A stretch of DNA of 64,000 bases from Arsenicicoccus cauae (GTDB lineage Bacteria > Actinomycetota > Actinomycetes > Actinomycetales > Dermatophilaceae): assembly GCF_009707125.1 (NCBI RefSeq), contig NZ_WLVL01000021.1:1-64000 (forward strand). Reading direction: 5' to 3'. The notes under the pieces were generated by a model. That model was not told the origin of the DNA and searched no databases. It saw only the letters and a list, made by a program, of their open reading frames with translations. The position numbers and the translations under genes are program-made. Positions within the stretch are counted from its first letter, which is position 1; each line of letters starts with the position of its first letter. Of this stretch, positions 32,313 through 45,647 are shown piece after piece.

Positions 32313-33704
32313 ATGGAGCGACGCATCTTCGGGATCGAGACCGAGTACGGCGTGACCGCGACCTCCGAGGGGCAGCGGCGCCTGACCCCCGACGAGGTGT
32401 CGCGCTACATGTTCCGCTCCGTCGTCACCTGGAGCCGCAGCTCCAACGCCTTCCTCGCCAACGGGTCCCGGCTCTACCTCGACGTCGGGTCCCACCCGGA
32501 GTACGCCACCGCCGAGTGCGACTCCCTGCTCGACCTCGTCGCCCAGGACAAGGCCGGCGAGCGCATCGTCCAGGGCCTCGCCGACGACGCCCAGCTGCGC
32601 ATGGCCCAGGACGAGATCGTCGGGGACGTCTACGTCTTCAAGAACAACGTCGACTCCTCCGGGAGCTCCTACGGTTGCCACGAGAACTTCCTCGTGCACC
32701 GCGCCACCGACCTGCGCACCGTCACCGACACGCTCGTGCCCTTCCTCGTCAGCCGCCAGATCACTTGCGGCGCAGGCAAGCTCGTCGTCGACCCGCAGGG
32801 CCGCCCGACCTACTGCGTCAGCCAGCGCGCCGACCACATGTGGGAGGGCGTGTCCTCCGCCACGACGCGCTCGCGGCCGATCATCAACTCCCGTGACGAG
32901 CCGCACGCCGACGCCGAGAAGTTCCGCCGCCTGCACGTCATCGTCGGGGACTCGACGATGTCGGAGACGACGATGCTGCTCAAGGTCGGGTCCGCCGACC
33001 TCGTGCTGCGGATGATCGAGGAGGGCGTCCCGCTGCCCGACCTCACCCTCGCGAGCACCACGGCCGCCATACGCACCATGAGCACCGACCCGACCGGCCG
33101 CGCCGAGGTCGACCTCGCCGCCGGGGGCACCACCAGCGCCCTCGCGGCGCAGAGCGCCTACCTCCGGGCCGCCCGACGCTTCGTCGACGAGGGCGGCAGC
33201 GACGACCCGGTGCACCAGCGCGTCCTCGACCTGTGGGAGCGGGTGCTGTCCGCCGTCGACTCGGGCCGCCTGCACGAGGTCGGCACCGAGATCGACTGGG
33301 TCATCAAGCGGCGACTGATCGAGCAGTACTCCACCCGCGACGGACTGCCGCTCGAGCACCCGCGCCTGCAGCAGATCGACCTCGCCTACCACGACCTGCA
33401 CCCGCGGCGCGGGCTGTTCAACCTGCTGCAGGCCCGGGGGCTCGCCGCGCGAGTCACCACTGACGAGCAGATCGAGCAGGCGGTCACGACGCCCCCGCAG
33501 ACGACCCGGGCCAAGCTGCGCGGCGACTTCATCGCGGCGGCACGGGAGGCTCGGCGCGACTACTCGGTCGACTGGGTGCACCTCAAGCTCAACGACGGCA
33601 ACCAGCGCACCATCTTGTGCAAGGACCCGCTCGCCTACGAGGACCCGCGCGTCGAGCGGCTGGTCGCGAGCCTCGGGGAGCACCCGGCCCCGGCCGGGCC
33701 CTGA
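32313..33704 (+). CDS. pafA: Pup--protein ligase
   Basis: PafA phosphorylates the C-terminal Glu of Pup with ATP and joins it to target lysines. The 463-residue protein starts [19 protein letters not shown]. It shows the catalytic aspartate in [16 protein letters not shown] (Asp57), the nucleotide-site [19 protein letters not shown] near 110, and [21 protein letters not shown] near 195. It lacks the Dop loop seen in the gene at 27024. Normally prcBA precede pafA; here a DAC-domain gene, a small membrane protein and a repeat array do. Two FKBP genes follow. Confidence 0.95.
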   Translation: MERRIFGIETEYGVTATSEGQRRLTPDEVSRYMFRSVVTWSRSSNAFLANGSRLYLDVGSHPEYATAECDSLLDLVAQDKAGERIVQGLADDAQLRMAQDEIVGDVYVFKNNVDSSGSSYGCHENFLVHRATDLRTVTDTLVPFLVSRQITCGAGKLVVDPQGRPTYCVSQRADHMWEGVSSATTRSRPIINSRDEPHADAEKFRRLHVIVGDSTMSETTMLLKVGSADLVLRMIEEGVPLPDLTLASTTAAIRTMSTDPTGRAEVDLAAGGTTSALAAQSAYLRAARRFVDEGGSDDPVHQRVLDLWERVLSAVDSGRLHEVGTEIDWVIKRRLIEQYSTRDGLPLEHPRLQQIDLAYHDLHPRRGLFNLLQARGLAARVTTDEQIEQAVTTPPQTTRAKLRGDFIAAAREARRDYSVDWVHLKLNDGNQRTILCKDPLAYEDPRVERLVASLGEHPAPAGP

Positions 33705-33813
33705 CCCGAGGACCCGACGACGCGACGAGCCGGACGCGACAGCGCTGCCACAGGATCGCCCGTTAGGGTGGCACGAGCTCACACGACCCACCCCCGAGCG
33801 AAAGACCCCTCTC

Positions 33814-34824
33814 TTGCGCCTGCGTACCAGCTCTGCCCTCGCCCTCGCGGCCGTCCCTGCCATCGCGCTCAGCGCGTGCGGGAGCGGCGGGGCCACCACC
33901 ACCTCGTCGACGACGACCACCGCGAGCCCGAACGCCTCGGCGTCGGCGAGCACGGCGTCCGCGCCGATCATCCCGGCGGCCAAGGGCGAGCTGGCGGGCA
34001 TCACCGTCGGCGGCACGCCCGCGAAGCCGACGGTCGAGGTCGACAAGGCGCCGTTCACGACCAAGGAGACCACCGCCAAGGTCGTCACCGAGGGCACGGG
34101 GCAGGTCGTCAACAAGACCGACATGGTCGTGGCCAACGCGTTGTTCGTGTCGGGCAAGACGGGCAAGACCCTCGAGGACACCTTCGCCGCCAACCAGCCG
34201 CAGCAGATCCCGGTCAACCAGTGGATCCCCGGCGTGGCCAAGGGCATGCTCGGCCAGAAGGTCGGCAGCCGCGTGCTCGTGGCCATGGCCCCCGCCGACG
34301 CCGCGGCGCTCATCGCCCAGGGCAACCCGCAGTCCGGCATCACCGCCGACGAGACGCTGGTCGCCTATGTCGAGATCCAGAAGGTCGGCTTCAAGGGCGA
34401 GCCCTGCAAGGTCGTCACGAGCAAGGAGGGGCTGCCCGAGATCACGGCCGCCGACGGCAAGGCCGCCACGATGAAGCCCACCACCGCCGCCGCCCCCAAG
34501 CAGGCCACGGCCTACGTTCTCAAGGAGGGCACCGGCCCCGTCGTCAACGCCGGTCAGACGCTGTCCTCGCACTACACCGGCATGCTGTGGACCAACGGCA
34601 CGAAGTTCGACTCGAGCTATGACCACGGCAAGGAGCCCACGCCCTTCTCGATCGGCGTCGGCCAGGTCATCCCCGCCTGGGACAAGTGCCTGACCGGCCA
34701 GAAGGTCGGCAGCCGTGTCCTGGTCGTCGCCCCGCCCGCCGAGGCGTACGGCGCCAAGGCGCAGGACAAGATCCCGGCCAACTCGACGCTCGTCTTCGTC
34801 GTCGACCTCGTCAAGGCTCAATAG
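33814..34824 (+). CDS. FKBP-type peptidyl-prolyl isomerase lipoprotein
   Basis: A 336-residue secreted lipoprotein. The signal peptide is residues 1-20 with the lipobox LSAC; a Ser/Thr-rich linker follows. Two FKBP domains are visible. The first (about 75-190) is degenerate. The second (about 225-336) is canonical, with SSHYTGMLW, TPFSIGVGQVIPAWD, GSRVLVVAPPAEAYGAKA and LVFVVDLVKAQ. The start is TTG at 33814, chosen because only it provides a complete signal peptide. TAGGGT at 33764-33769 is a plausible -10. It assists folding outside the membrane. Confidence 0.88.
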   Translation: MRLRTSSALALAAVPAIALSACGSGGATTTSSTTTTASPNASASASTASAPIIPAAKGELAGITVGGTPAKPTVEVDKAPFTTKETTAKVVTEGTGQVVNKTDMVVANALFVSGKTGKTLEDTFAANQPQQIPVNQWIPGVAKGMLGQKVGSRVLVAMAPADAAALIAQGNPQSGITADETLVAYVEIQKVGFKGEPCKVVTSKEGLPEITAADGKAATMKPTTAAAPKQATAYVLKEGTGPVVNAGQTLSSHYTGMLWTNGTKFDSSYDHGKEPTPFSIGVGQVIPAWDKCLTGQKVGSRVLVVAPPAEAYGAKAQDKIPANSTLVFVVDLVKAQ

Positions 34825-34895
34825 CCCCACCGTGGGGTCGCCGCCCGTGCGGCGGCCCCGCGCTCGTCATACCACCGCACCCCCAGGAGGACACC

Positions 34896-35282
34896 GTGCC
34901 CTTTGACCCGACCACCACCAAGCCCGAGATCGACTTCCCCGGCGACCAGCCGCCCGCCGACCTCGTGATCGAGGACGTCTGGGAGGGTGACGGTGCGGAG
35001 GCCAAGCCCGGCAACGTCGTCAGCACCCACTACGTCGGCGTCGCCTACTCCACCGGCGAGGAGTTCGACGCCTCGTGGAACCGCGGCGCGCCCCTGGACT
35101 TCCAGGTCGGCGTCGGCCAGGTCATCCAGGGATGGGACCAGGGCCTGCTCGGGATGCGTGAGGGTGGCCGGCGCAAGCTCACCATCCCGTCGCACCTCGC
35201 GTATGGCGATCGCGGCGCCGGCGGCGTCATCAAGCCCGGCGAGGCCCTGATCTTCGTCGTGGACCTGGTCGCGGTCCGCTAG
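34896..35282 (+). CDS. Cytosolic FKBP-type peptidyl-prolyl cis-trans isomerase
   Basis: A single FKBP domain of 128 residues catalysing proline cis-trans isomerisation. Conserved active-site segments are THYVGVAYSTGEEFDASW, FQVGVGQVIQGWDQGLLGM, GGRRKLTIPSHLAYGDRGAGG and ALIFVVDLVAV. No signal peptide. The GTG at 34896 has CAGGAGG at good distance. It is downstream of the lipoprotein FKBP on the same strand and ends in a strong terminator at 35308-35356. FKBP genes between pafA and pafB are usual in actinobacteria. Confidence 0.93.
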   Translation: MPFDPTTTKPEIDFPGDQPPADLVIEDVWEGDGAEAKPGNVVSTHYVGVAYSTGEEFDASWNRGAPLDFQVGVGQVIQGWDQGLLGMREGGRRKLTIPSHLAYGDRGAGGVIKPGEALIFVVDLVAVR

Positions 35283-35307
35283 CTCGCCGCGCCCCCAGCG
35301 CCACCCG

Positions 35308-35356
35308 AGATCGTGAGGGCTTGGTCCACCGATGGTGGACCAAGCCCTCACGATCT
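35308..35356. terminator. Long bidirectional terminator hairpin
   Basis: Perfect 23-bp arms (35308-35330 and 35334-35356, e.g. GTGAGGGCTTGGTCCACC) enclose a 3-base loop and are followed by TTTGG. It separates the converging FKBP and carboxylase genes. Confidence 0.9.
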
Positions 35357-35394
35357 TTGGGGTTGTGGGTGGGGGCGGCTCAGCCGTGAGCGGC

Positions 35395-40962
<5,568 letters not shown>

Positions 40963-41035
40963 CAGACGGCTACCTCCGAGCGGCACGGTGTGGCCGAGGC
41001 CACGCGTTCTCCCGGAGGCTAGTCACTGCGGGGGG

Positions 41036-42154
41036 TTACTCGCGCGTCGGGATGCGCGCGGCGGCGTGGCGACCGGCTGCCGCGGCGGCCACGAAGGACG
41101 CCCGGTCGTCCTCGACGCCGCGCCCCATCGTGCTGAGCCGGACGGGTGATGTGGCCAGGGCCGCGTCGAGCCCGTCGGTCGGGACGTCCACCGGCGCGAG
41201 CCGGCCGCCCGAGCCCGCGCAGAGCTCGTGCGCCTGGCGGCGCACCTCGCGTGCGATCCCGCTGTCCTCCAGCGGGATCGGCACCTGCGCGGGGACGAGC
41301 GCGACCCGGCCGTATGCCGTGAGGCTGTGATGACTGACGCCGCGATGACGGGGGCGGGGGTCAGCCTCGGACACGCGCAGCGAGGCCACCGCGAGCCCGC
41401 CGAGCGTGTGCGCGGCGTTGAGGGCCTCGCCCGCGCCGGTGCCCGAGAAGCCCCACCGCGTGCCGGTCCCGAGGTTGCCCGGGCCCTGCGCGACGACGGC
41501 GACGTCGGCCCCGACGACGAGCCGCGCGGCCAGCAGCCCCGTGTGGACGGTGACGGCCTCCAGGTCCCCGCCGTAGGCCTGCCCGACCGTGATGCAGGAC
41601 GCCAGCCACCCGGCCTCGCGCAGCCCCGCCACGGTGCGGCTGAACCGCGCGGGCAGGGCACCGCCGTCGGTCATCACGTAGGCGATCACCGCGTCGGGGC
41701 GGTCCGCGCGCAGCCCGGCGACGACCGCCGGCAGCGCCGAGTGCAGGTCGGCCGTCACCACCGGCATCCCGTCGATCGAGTCCGCCTCCGCGAGGACCGC
41801 GTGGTGCGGCGACTCCTGCTCGTCGACGCCCAGCACCATCGCCTGCAGCGGGGTGTAGCGGGCCTTGACGACGTGCCCGGGCCCCGCGGGCGGGTCTGCC
41901 GGCATACGGTCCGGGTCGGCGACCACCAGCGCGAGCCCGCCGGTGCCGAGGCCGCGCTCGAGCGCGGAGACGTTGACCATGACCCTGTCGCCGACCTGGG
42001 GACGGCCCACGAGGTCGACGTAGGCGAGCGCCCGACACGCGGTGCCAGGCCCGGCACCACGAGCCGCCTCCTCGAACACAGTTACGGCATACTCGACTGC
42101 GCCGGGCCACTCGGCCCGGACGGCGTCGACTCGGGCGCTGCGCCAGCGGATCAC
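41036..42154 (-). CDS. DUF3866 family protein
   Basis: A 372-residue protein conserved in actinobacteria, often beside pafB. Visible motifs include ARYTPLQAMVLGVDEQESPHH near residue 98, GMPVVTADLHSALPAVVAGL near 128, and a glycine-rich VVAQGPGNLGTGTRWGFSG near 220. Its role is unknown. It is divergent from pafB with a 55-base gap, so both promoters lie there. The carboxylase gene lies 73 bases beyond its 3' end on the same strand. Confidence 0.85.
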   Translation of the reverse strand: MIRWRSARVDAVRAEWPGAVEYAVTVFEEAARGAGPGTACRALAYVDLVGRPQVGDRVMVNVSALERGLGTGGLALVVADPDRMPADPPAGPGHVVKARYTPLQAMVLGVDEQESPHHAVLAEADSIDGMPVVTADLHSALPAVVAGLRADRPDAVIAYVMTDGGALPARFSRTVAGLREAGWLASCITVGQAYGGDLEAVTVHTGLLAARLVVGADVAVVAQGPGNLGTGTRWGFSGTGAGEALNAAHTLGGLAVASLRVSEADPRPRHRGVSHHSLTAYGRVALVPAQVPIPLEDSGIAREVRRQAHELCAGSGGRLAPVDVPTDGLDAALATSPVRLSTMGRGVEDDRASFVAAAAAGRHAAARIPTRE

Positions 42155-42209
42155 GGCGCCACCCTAGTGGCCGGGCCGGTGGCCGGACGATCGAAGGGAG
42201 GGGCACGAC

Positions 42210-43199
42210 GTGGCTCCTGCGCGCACCCCCGTCAGCGCGGCCAAGACCGAGCGGCTGCTCAACCTCGTCATCTGCCTGCTCTACACGCGCCGCCCGCTGC
42301 CCAAGTCCAAGATCCGCGAGGCCGTCCCGCAGTACGGCTCGGCGCTGTCCGAGGACGCCTTCAACCGGATGTTCGAGCGCGACAAGGACGAGCTGCGCGA
42401 GCTGGGGATCCCGCTCGTGACCGAGGACATCGACCCGCTCTTCGACGACGAGGAGGGCTACCGCATCGACCGGCGCGAGTACGCCCTGCCCGAGGTCGCC
42501 TTCGAGCCCGACGAGATCGCGGTGCTCGGGCTCGCGAGCCGCACGTGGGCGCAGGCCTCGCTGGCGGGGCCTGCCGCCCGGGCGCTGCGCAAGCTCGAGG
42601 CCGCGGGCGTCGAGCGTGACGACTCCTCGGTGATCGGGCTCGAGCCGCGCGTCCGCACCGCCGAGCCGGCCTTCGCCCGCGCCAAGGACGCCGTGCTGCA
42701 CCGCCGCCCGATCCGGTTCGACTACCGCCGCTCCGGCACCGGCGCGCTGACCACCCGCCACGTGCAGCCGTGGGGGATCGCGGCGTGGCACGGCCGGTGG
42801 TACCTCACGGGCTACGACACCGACCGGGAGGCCCCCCGCGTCTTTCGCCTAGGCCGGGTCGAGGGGCCCATCGCCTGGGCCGGCCGCGCCGCGTCGTATG
42901 CCGTGCCCGCCGACCACGACCCCCTCGCGTCCATCCGGGCCCAGGCCTCCGAGCGCCCCGCGGTCACGGCCACGCTGCGCGTGCGCGCGGGCGCGGGTCA
43001 CTCGCTGCGCCGCCGCGCCGGGGCGACCCGCACCGGGGTGGCCGACGGGTGGGACGAGGTCGACCTGCCCTGCAGCGACACCGAGCGCCTCGCCGACGAG
43101 CTCGCGGGCTATGCGGCGGACGTCGAGGCGGTGGCGCCCGCCGAGCTGCGCGAGGCCGTCATACGTCGTCTGACCGGAGCGCTGGAGGCGAGCCGATGA
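42210..43199 (+). CDS. pafB: WYL-domain transcriptional activator PafB
   Basis: PafB (329 residues) has an N-terminal winged helix-turn-helix (about 8-75), a WYL ligand-sensing domain (about 145-225: RPIRFDYRRSG, then WGIAAWHGRWYLTGYDTDR) and a WCX extension. With PafC it forms the activator of the RecA/LexA-independent DNA-damage response in mycobacteria. pafC overlaps its stop codon by ATGA. Despite the name, it is not needed for pupylation. Start GTG at 42210. Confidence 0.92.
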   Translation: MAPARTPVSAAKTERLLNLVICLLYTRRPLPKSKIREAVPQYGSALSEDAFNRMFERDKDELRELGIPLVTEDIDPLFDDEEGYRIDRREYALPEVAFEPDEIAVLGLASRTWAQASLAGPAARALRKLEAAGVERDDSSVIGLEPRVRTAEPAFARAKDAVLHRRPIRFDYRRSGTGALTTRHVQPWGIAAWHGRWYLTGYDTDREAPRVFRLGRVEGPIAWAGRAASYAVPADHDPLASIRAQASERPAVTATLRVRAGAGHSLRRRAGATRTGVADGWDEVDLPCSDTERLADELAGYAADVEAVAPAELREAVIRRLTGALEASR

Positions 43200-44251
43200 G
43201 CCCGAGGAAGTCCGGTCGGTCCGGCGCCGATACCCGCGACGGCCGCGACAGCGTGGACATGAACGAGTCCGCCACGGTCCGGCTCGACCGCCTGCTGACG
43301 ATGGTGCCCTGGCTGCTGACCCACCAGGGCGTCGAGATCGACGTCGCGGCAGCGGAGTTCGGCGTGTCCAGGGCCCAGATCGAGGCCGACCTCGCGCTGC
43401 TGTTCCTGTGCGGCACGCCCGGCGGTTACCACGACGACCTCATCGACGCGCAGTGGGAGGGCGGGCAGGTCTACGTCTCCAACGCCGACACGATCGCCCG
43501 CCCGTTGCGGCTCGGGGTCGACGAGGCGCTGTCCCTGATGGTGGGACTGCGGGCCCTGGCGGCCGTGCCGGGGCTGGGGGAGCGCGACGCTGTCGACCGG
43601 GCCCTCGCCAAGCTCGAGGCGGCCACCAGCGAGGTGTCCGGCGTCAGCGCGCAGGCCGACCGGATCAGTGTGGACATGGGCGTCGAGGCCGAGGGCGGCG
43701 GCGCGGACGGCGAGCGCCTCGAGGGGCAGCTCGCGGCGCTGCGCCGGGCCCTCGCCGCGCACCGCCGGGTGCACCTCAGCTATGTCGTGCCGAGCCGCGA
43801 CGAGACCACCGAGCGCGACGTCGACCCCATGCGCCTGGTCAACGTGGACGGGCCGTGGTACCTCGAGGCCTGGTGCCACCGTGCCCAGGACGTCCGCCTC
43901 TTTCGCCTCGACCGGATCGCCGACCTGCAGGTCCTCGACGTCGACGGCACCCCGCCCGCCGACGCCCGCCCCCGCGACCTCGACAACGGGATCTTCCGCC
44001 CGGACGAGCTCTCGCTGCGCGTCGTGCTGGACCTCGAGCAGCAGGCCCGCTGGGTGCGCGACTACTACCCGTGCGAGTCGGTGGAGGAGCGCGACGGCGG
44101 CGGGCTGCGCGTGACCATCGCGACCAGCGACACCGCGTGGCTGCGACGGCTCCTGCTGCGCCTCGGGGGTGCCGCGCGCGTGGTCTCGCCGCAGGGGCTG
44201 CGGGCCGAGGTGCGGTCGGCGGCCGAGCTGGCCCTCGCGCACTACCGCTGA
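43196..44251 (+). CDS. pafC: WYL-domain transcriptional activator PafC
   Basis: PafC, 351 residues, has the same layout as PafB: HTH near 35-80 (RLDRLLTMVPWLLTHQGVEI), WYL domain near 185-245 (RRVHLSYVVPSRDETTERDV, then VNVDGPWYLEAWCHRAQDVR) and a WCX C-terminus. It works as a heterodimer-like complex with PafB. The ATG at 43196 overlaps the pafB stop. A region rich in Gly and acidic residues (about 160-178) separates the HTH half from the WYL domain. Confidence 0.92.
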   Translation: MSPRKSGRSGADTRDGRDSVDMNESATVRLDRLLTMVPWLLTHQGVEIDVAAAEFGVSRAQIEADLALLFLCGTPGGYHDDLIDAQWEGGQVYVSNADTIARPLRLGVDEALSLMVGLRALAAVPGLGERDAVDRALAKLEAATSEVSGVSAQADRISVDMGVEAEGGGADGERLEGQLAALRRALAAHRRVHLSYVVPSRDETTERDVDPMRLVNVDGPWYLEAWCHRAQDVRLFRLDRIADLQVLDVDGTPPADARPRDLDNGIFRPDELSLRVVLDLEQQARWVRDYYPCESVEERDGGGLRVTIATSDTAWLRRLLLRLGGAARVVSPQGLRAEVRSAAELALAHYR

Positions 44252-44322
44252 CCGGACGGCGCTCGTCGCCCCGGCGTCACCTGGCGTTCACCGGCATACC
44301 GTGCCTTCCGGGGCGACGGCCG

Positions 44323-44328
44323 TAGGAT
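44323..44328 (+). promoter_or_regulatory. Candidate -10 box (TAGGAT) for tatA-tatC
   Basis: TAGGAT lies 59 bases before the tatA ATG, giving a leader of about 50 bases. It starts 72 bases after the pafC stop, so tatAC may be transcribed separately. Confidence 0.35.
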
Positions 44329-44387
44329 GACGCACCAGGACCCCTCGTCCCTCGTAGGCAGACCCACTGGAAGGCTGGTCGACCCCG

Positions 44388-44741
44388 ATGCCCCGCAACC
44401 TGTTCGAGCCCTGGCACCTGATCATCCTCATCCTGGTCATCGTCATCGTCTTCGGGTGGAAGCGCCTGCCGGACGCCGCGCGGAGCCTGGGGCGGTCGAT
44501 GCGCATCTTCAAGTCCGAGGTGTCGGAGATGAAGCACGACGGCGAGCGTCAGGACGGCGCGGCGGGCATGTCCGACCTCGACGAGCCGCACCGCACCACC
44601 ACGACGACCCGCACCACGCAGACGACCCAGCCGGTCCCGCCCGCGCAGGGTGCCTCGTCCGCCACCTCCGGCGACGAGTACGTCGTGATCGACGGCGTGC
44701 GCTACCGGCGCGAGCCGGGCGACTCCGCCCCCCGCGCCTGA
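44388..44741 (+). CDS. tatA: Twin-arginine translocase subunit TatA
   Basis: TatA forms the pore of the Tat pathway for folded proteins. The 117-residue protein has the N-terminal transmembrane helix ([20 protein letters not shown]), the hinge and amphipathic helix with the FGxxRLP-like [14 protein letters not shown], and a disordered Thr/Gln-rich tail. Next to tatC, as usual in actinobacteria downstream of pafC. Confidence 0.93.
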   Translation: MPRNLFEPWHLIILILVIVIVFGWKRLPDAARSLGRSMRIFKSEVSEMKHDGERQDGAAGMSDLDEPHRTTTTTRTTQTTQPVPPAQGASSATSGDEYVVIDGVRYRREPGDSAPRA

Positions 44742-44761
44742 GCCGGGCGGTCGCCCACCGC

Positions 44762-45592
44762 ATGGCCCGCCAGCAGTCGACGCGTCCCGGCCTGCGCCGC
44801 CGGGCACGCAACCCCGAGGGGAGGATGTCCCTCGGGGACCACCTGCGCGAGTTCCGCAACCGCGTCCTGATCGCCGCCGCAGCGGTCGTGCTCGCCTCGA
44901 TCATCGGCTGGATCTACTACGACCCGCTGGTGTTCCGCCTGCAGGAGCCGCTACGGCTCAGCGCCGCCGCGCGCCGCGCCAACGTCATCCTGTCCTTCCC
45001 CGACATCACCGGCGCCTTCTCCCTCAAGCTCAAGGTCGCGGTCTTCGTCGGCACCATCGTGGCGAGCCCGGTGTGGCTGTGGCAGATCTGGGCCTTCATC
45101 GTCCCGGGGCTGCACAAGCGCGAGAAGCGCACGGCCCTGGCCTTCATCACCGCCGCCGTCCCGCTCTTCCTGCTCGGCTGCTGGGGCGCGCTCTACGCCC
45201 TCCCCAAGGCCATCGAGGTGCTGCTCGACTTCACCCCCGTCGGCGCGTCCAACATCCTGCAGGCGGACTACTACCTCACCTGGGTGACCCGGTTCATCCT
45301 CAGCTTCGGCCTGGCCTTCCTGCTGCCGGTGCTGCTGGTCGCGCTCAACGTCATCCACGTCCTGCCCGCGCACATCATGCTCAAGGGCTGGCGGATCGCG
45401 GTGGTGCTGATCTTCACCTTCTCCGCGATGATGACGCCGACCCCGGACCCGTGGACGATGTTCGCCCTGGCCCTGCCGCTGTGCGGGCTGTACTTCGCGG
45501 CCTACGGGGTGGCGCGGGTCCTGGACTCCCGGCGCGCCCGGCGCGAGCCCGACTACAGCCACCTCGCCGATGACGAGGCCAGCCCGCTCTGA
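44762..45592 (+). CDS. tatC: Twin-arginine translocase subunit TatC
   Basis: TatC (276 residues) is the Tat signal-peptide receptor with six membrane helices. The N-terminal cytosolic segment has the conserved MSLGDHLREFRNRVL; the first periplasmic loop has FSLKLKVAVFVGTIVASPVW. The ATG at 44762 is 20 bases after the tatA stop. TatA and TatC suffice here; no tatB is seen in the window. Confidence 0.95.
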   Translation: MARQQSTRPGLRRRARNPEGRMSLGDHLREFRNRVLIAAAAVVLASIIGWIYYDPLVFRLQEPLRLSAAARRANVILSFPDITGAFSLKLKVAVFVGTIVASPVWLWQIWAFIVPGLHKREKRTALAFITAAVPLFLLGCWGALYALPKAIEVLLDFTPVGASNILQADYYLTWVTRFILSFGLAFLLPVLLVALNVIHVLPAHIMLKGWRIAVVLIFTFSAMMTPTPDPWTMFALALPLCGLYFAAYGVARVLDSRRARREPDYSHLADDEASPL

Positions 45593-45634
45593 CGTCGGGC
45601 GCCCGGCATACCAGGGTGTGTCGGTCCCGTCGCG

Positions 45635-45640
45635 TAGCCT
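45635..45640 (+). promoter_or_regulatory. Candidate -10 box (TAGCCT) of helY
   Basis: TAGCCT ends 7 bases before the ATG at 45648, the leaderless geometry seen in several other genes here. Confidence 0.45.
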
Positions 45641-45647
45641 GCAGGGC

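Noticed and set aside
43700-43760. Possible frameshift in pafC at its Gly/Glu-rich segment
   Set aside because: The reading frame is continuous and the segment is a plausible linker between the HTH and WYL halves.
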